A stretch of 7,219 nucleotides of DNA. It comes from Deltaproteobacteria bacterium. Lineage in GTDB: Bacteria; Bdellovibrionota; O2-12-FULL-43-9; JACQJE01. The notes under the pieces are model-generated. The model saw only the letters and a program-made list of their open reading frames with translations, made no database searches and was not told the DNA's origin. Every line of letters starts with the position of its first letter. Positions within the stretch are counted from its first letter, which is position 1. Shown in pieces: positions 7,042-7,219 of the stretch. Location: assembly GCA_016205125.1 (NCBI GenBank), contig JACQJE010000164.1, positions 1 to 7,219 of the forward strand. Direction: 5' to 3'. Both the position numbers and the translations under genes were made by a program.

Positions 7042-7219
7042 GTGTTCATCCGGAAATGACAATCGTCACGAGGCCGAGCGAAAGATATTGCAACAAGGCC
7101 GAGGGAAGAAAAGACACCGAGGGCGCGCCACTTGGCACGTCGAGGTGTCTTTTCGACCGAGAACGAAGTTGCAATATCTTGCAGCCGGCCGCAGTAGATT
7201 GTCATTTCCGGATGAACAC
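7042..7219. repeat. Large imperfect palindromic element, intergenic
   Basis: Terminal arms 7042-7064 and 7197-7219 are perfect 23-bp inverted copies (outer end GTGTTCATCCGG). Moving inward, GGCCG (7072-7076) pairs with CGGCC (7186-7190). The 13-nt AAGATATTGCAAC (7082-7094) then pairs perfectly with 7168-7180, and GAAAAGACACC without its second base matches as AAAAGACACC (7109-7118) with 7144-7153, plus G7108 with C7154. The apex 7119-7143 has a short GC stem. The blocks keep nearly the same symmetry axis and are separated by internal loops, the one at 7095-7107 with 7155-7167 being purine-rich on both sides. No protein is apparent. The window ends exactly at the right arm, so the element may extend further. 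Confidence 0.85.
7108..7154. terminator. Possible bidirectional terminator within the large palindrome
   Basis: The GACACC/GGTGTC stem is flanked by AAAA on the left (7109-7112) and TTTT on the right (7150-7153), giving a short T-tract in either direction. It could end the nucleoside-salvage transcript, for which no other strong terminator is visible after 6978. The apical part pairs imperfectly, so strength is uncertain. Confidence 0.45.

Noticed and set aside
6052..7062. Long minus-strand open frame opposite the amidohydrolase gene
   Set aside because: It lies almost wholly antisense to a gene with complete catalytic motifs. Its translation shows no recognisable domain and it has no good start context.
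6999..7205. Minus-strand open frame covering the large palindrome
   Set aside because: The frame is a by-product of a stop-poor palindrome. The two arms dictate its sequence and no protein family is recognisable.
7042..7219. CRISPR array
   Set aside because: The repeats are inverted and nested about one axis, not direct repeats with regular unique spacers, and no cas gene is present.

Overview
The window reads as chromosomal DNA from a diderm (Gram-negative-type) bacterium. An outer-membrane beta-barrel protein with a signal peptide shows the outer membrane. GroEL is of the ordinary bacterial type and ends in PEMY. The phylum cannot be fixed from this sequence; a Nitrospirota- or Desulfobacterota-like lineage is a low-confidence guess from the general look of GroEL and the porin. 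Base composition looks moderate throughout, and no insertion sequence, integrase, tRNA or phage gene is visible.

Layout. Positions 1-197 hold a short interspersed palindrome and the terminator of a minus-strand gene. The gene at 198-1691 (minus) encodes a porin-like outer-membrane protein with an acidic calcium-loop-like motif near its mature N-terminus. Positions 1692-2060 hold its long leader and a candidate promoter, then the hairpin that follows groEL. The groES-groEL operon lies at 2061-4031 (minus), with a sigma70-like promoter near 4104-4132 and no CIRCE operator. Positions 4032-4283 form a divergent promoter region. On the plus strand, 4284-6978 is a tightly packed three-gene nucleoside-salvage operon: purine nucleoside phosphorylase, cytidine deaminase and an amidohydrolase-superfamily deaminase. 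The genes are 11 nt apart and then overlap by 4 nt. Positions 7042-7219 hold a large imperfect palindrome that runs to the window edge.

How the genes work together. The plus-strand operon makes a coherent salvage route. The amidohydrolase is predicted to deaminate an adenine- or guanine-type compound, the phosphorylase cleaves 6-oxopurine nucleosides to base plus ribose-1-phosphate, and the deaminase converts cytidine to uridine. GroES and GroEL form the general folding chamber. The porin stands alone.

The most unusual content is a set of three unlike palindromic elements. One (5709-5775) lies inside the amidohydrolase reading frame and adds 23 residues without breaking it, much as Rickettsia palindromic elements do. 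One (7042-7219) is a 178-nt intergenic palindrome with perfectly paired blocks separated by purine-rich internal loops. One (48-109) is a small intergenic palindrome.
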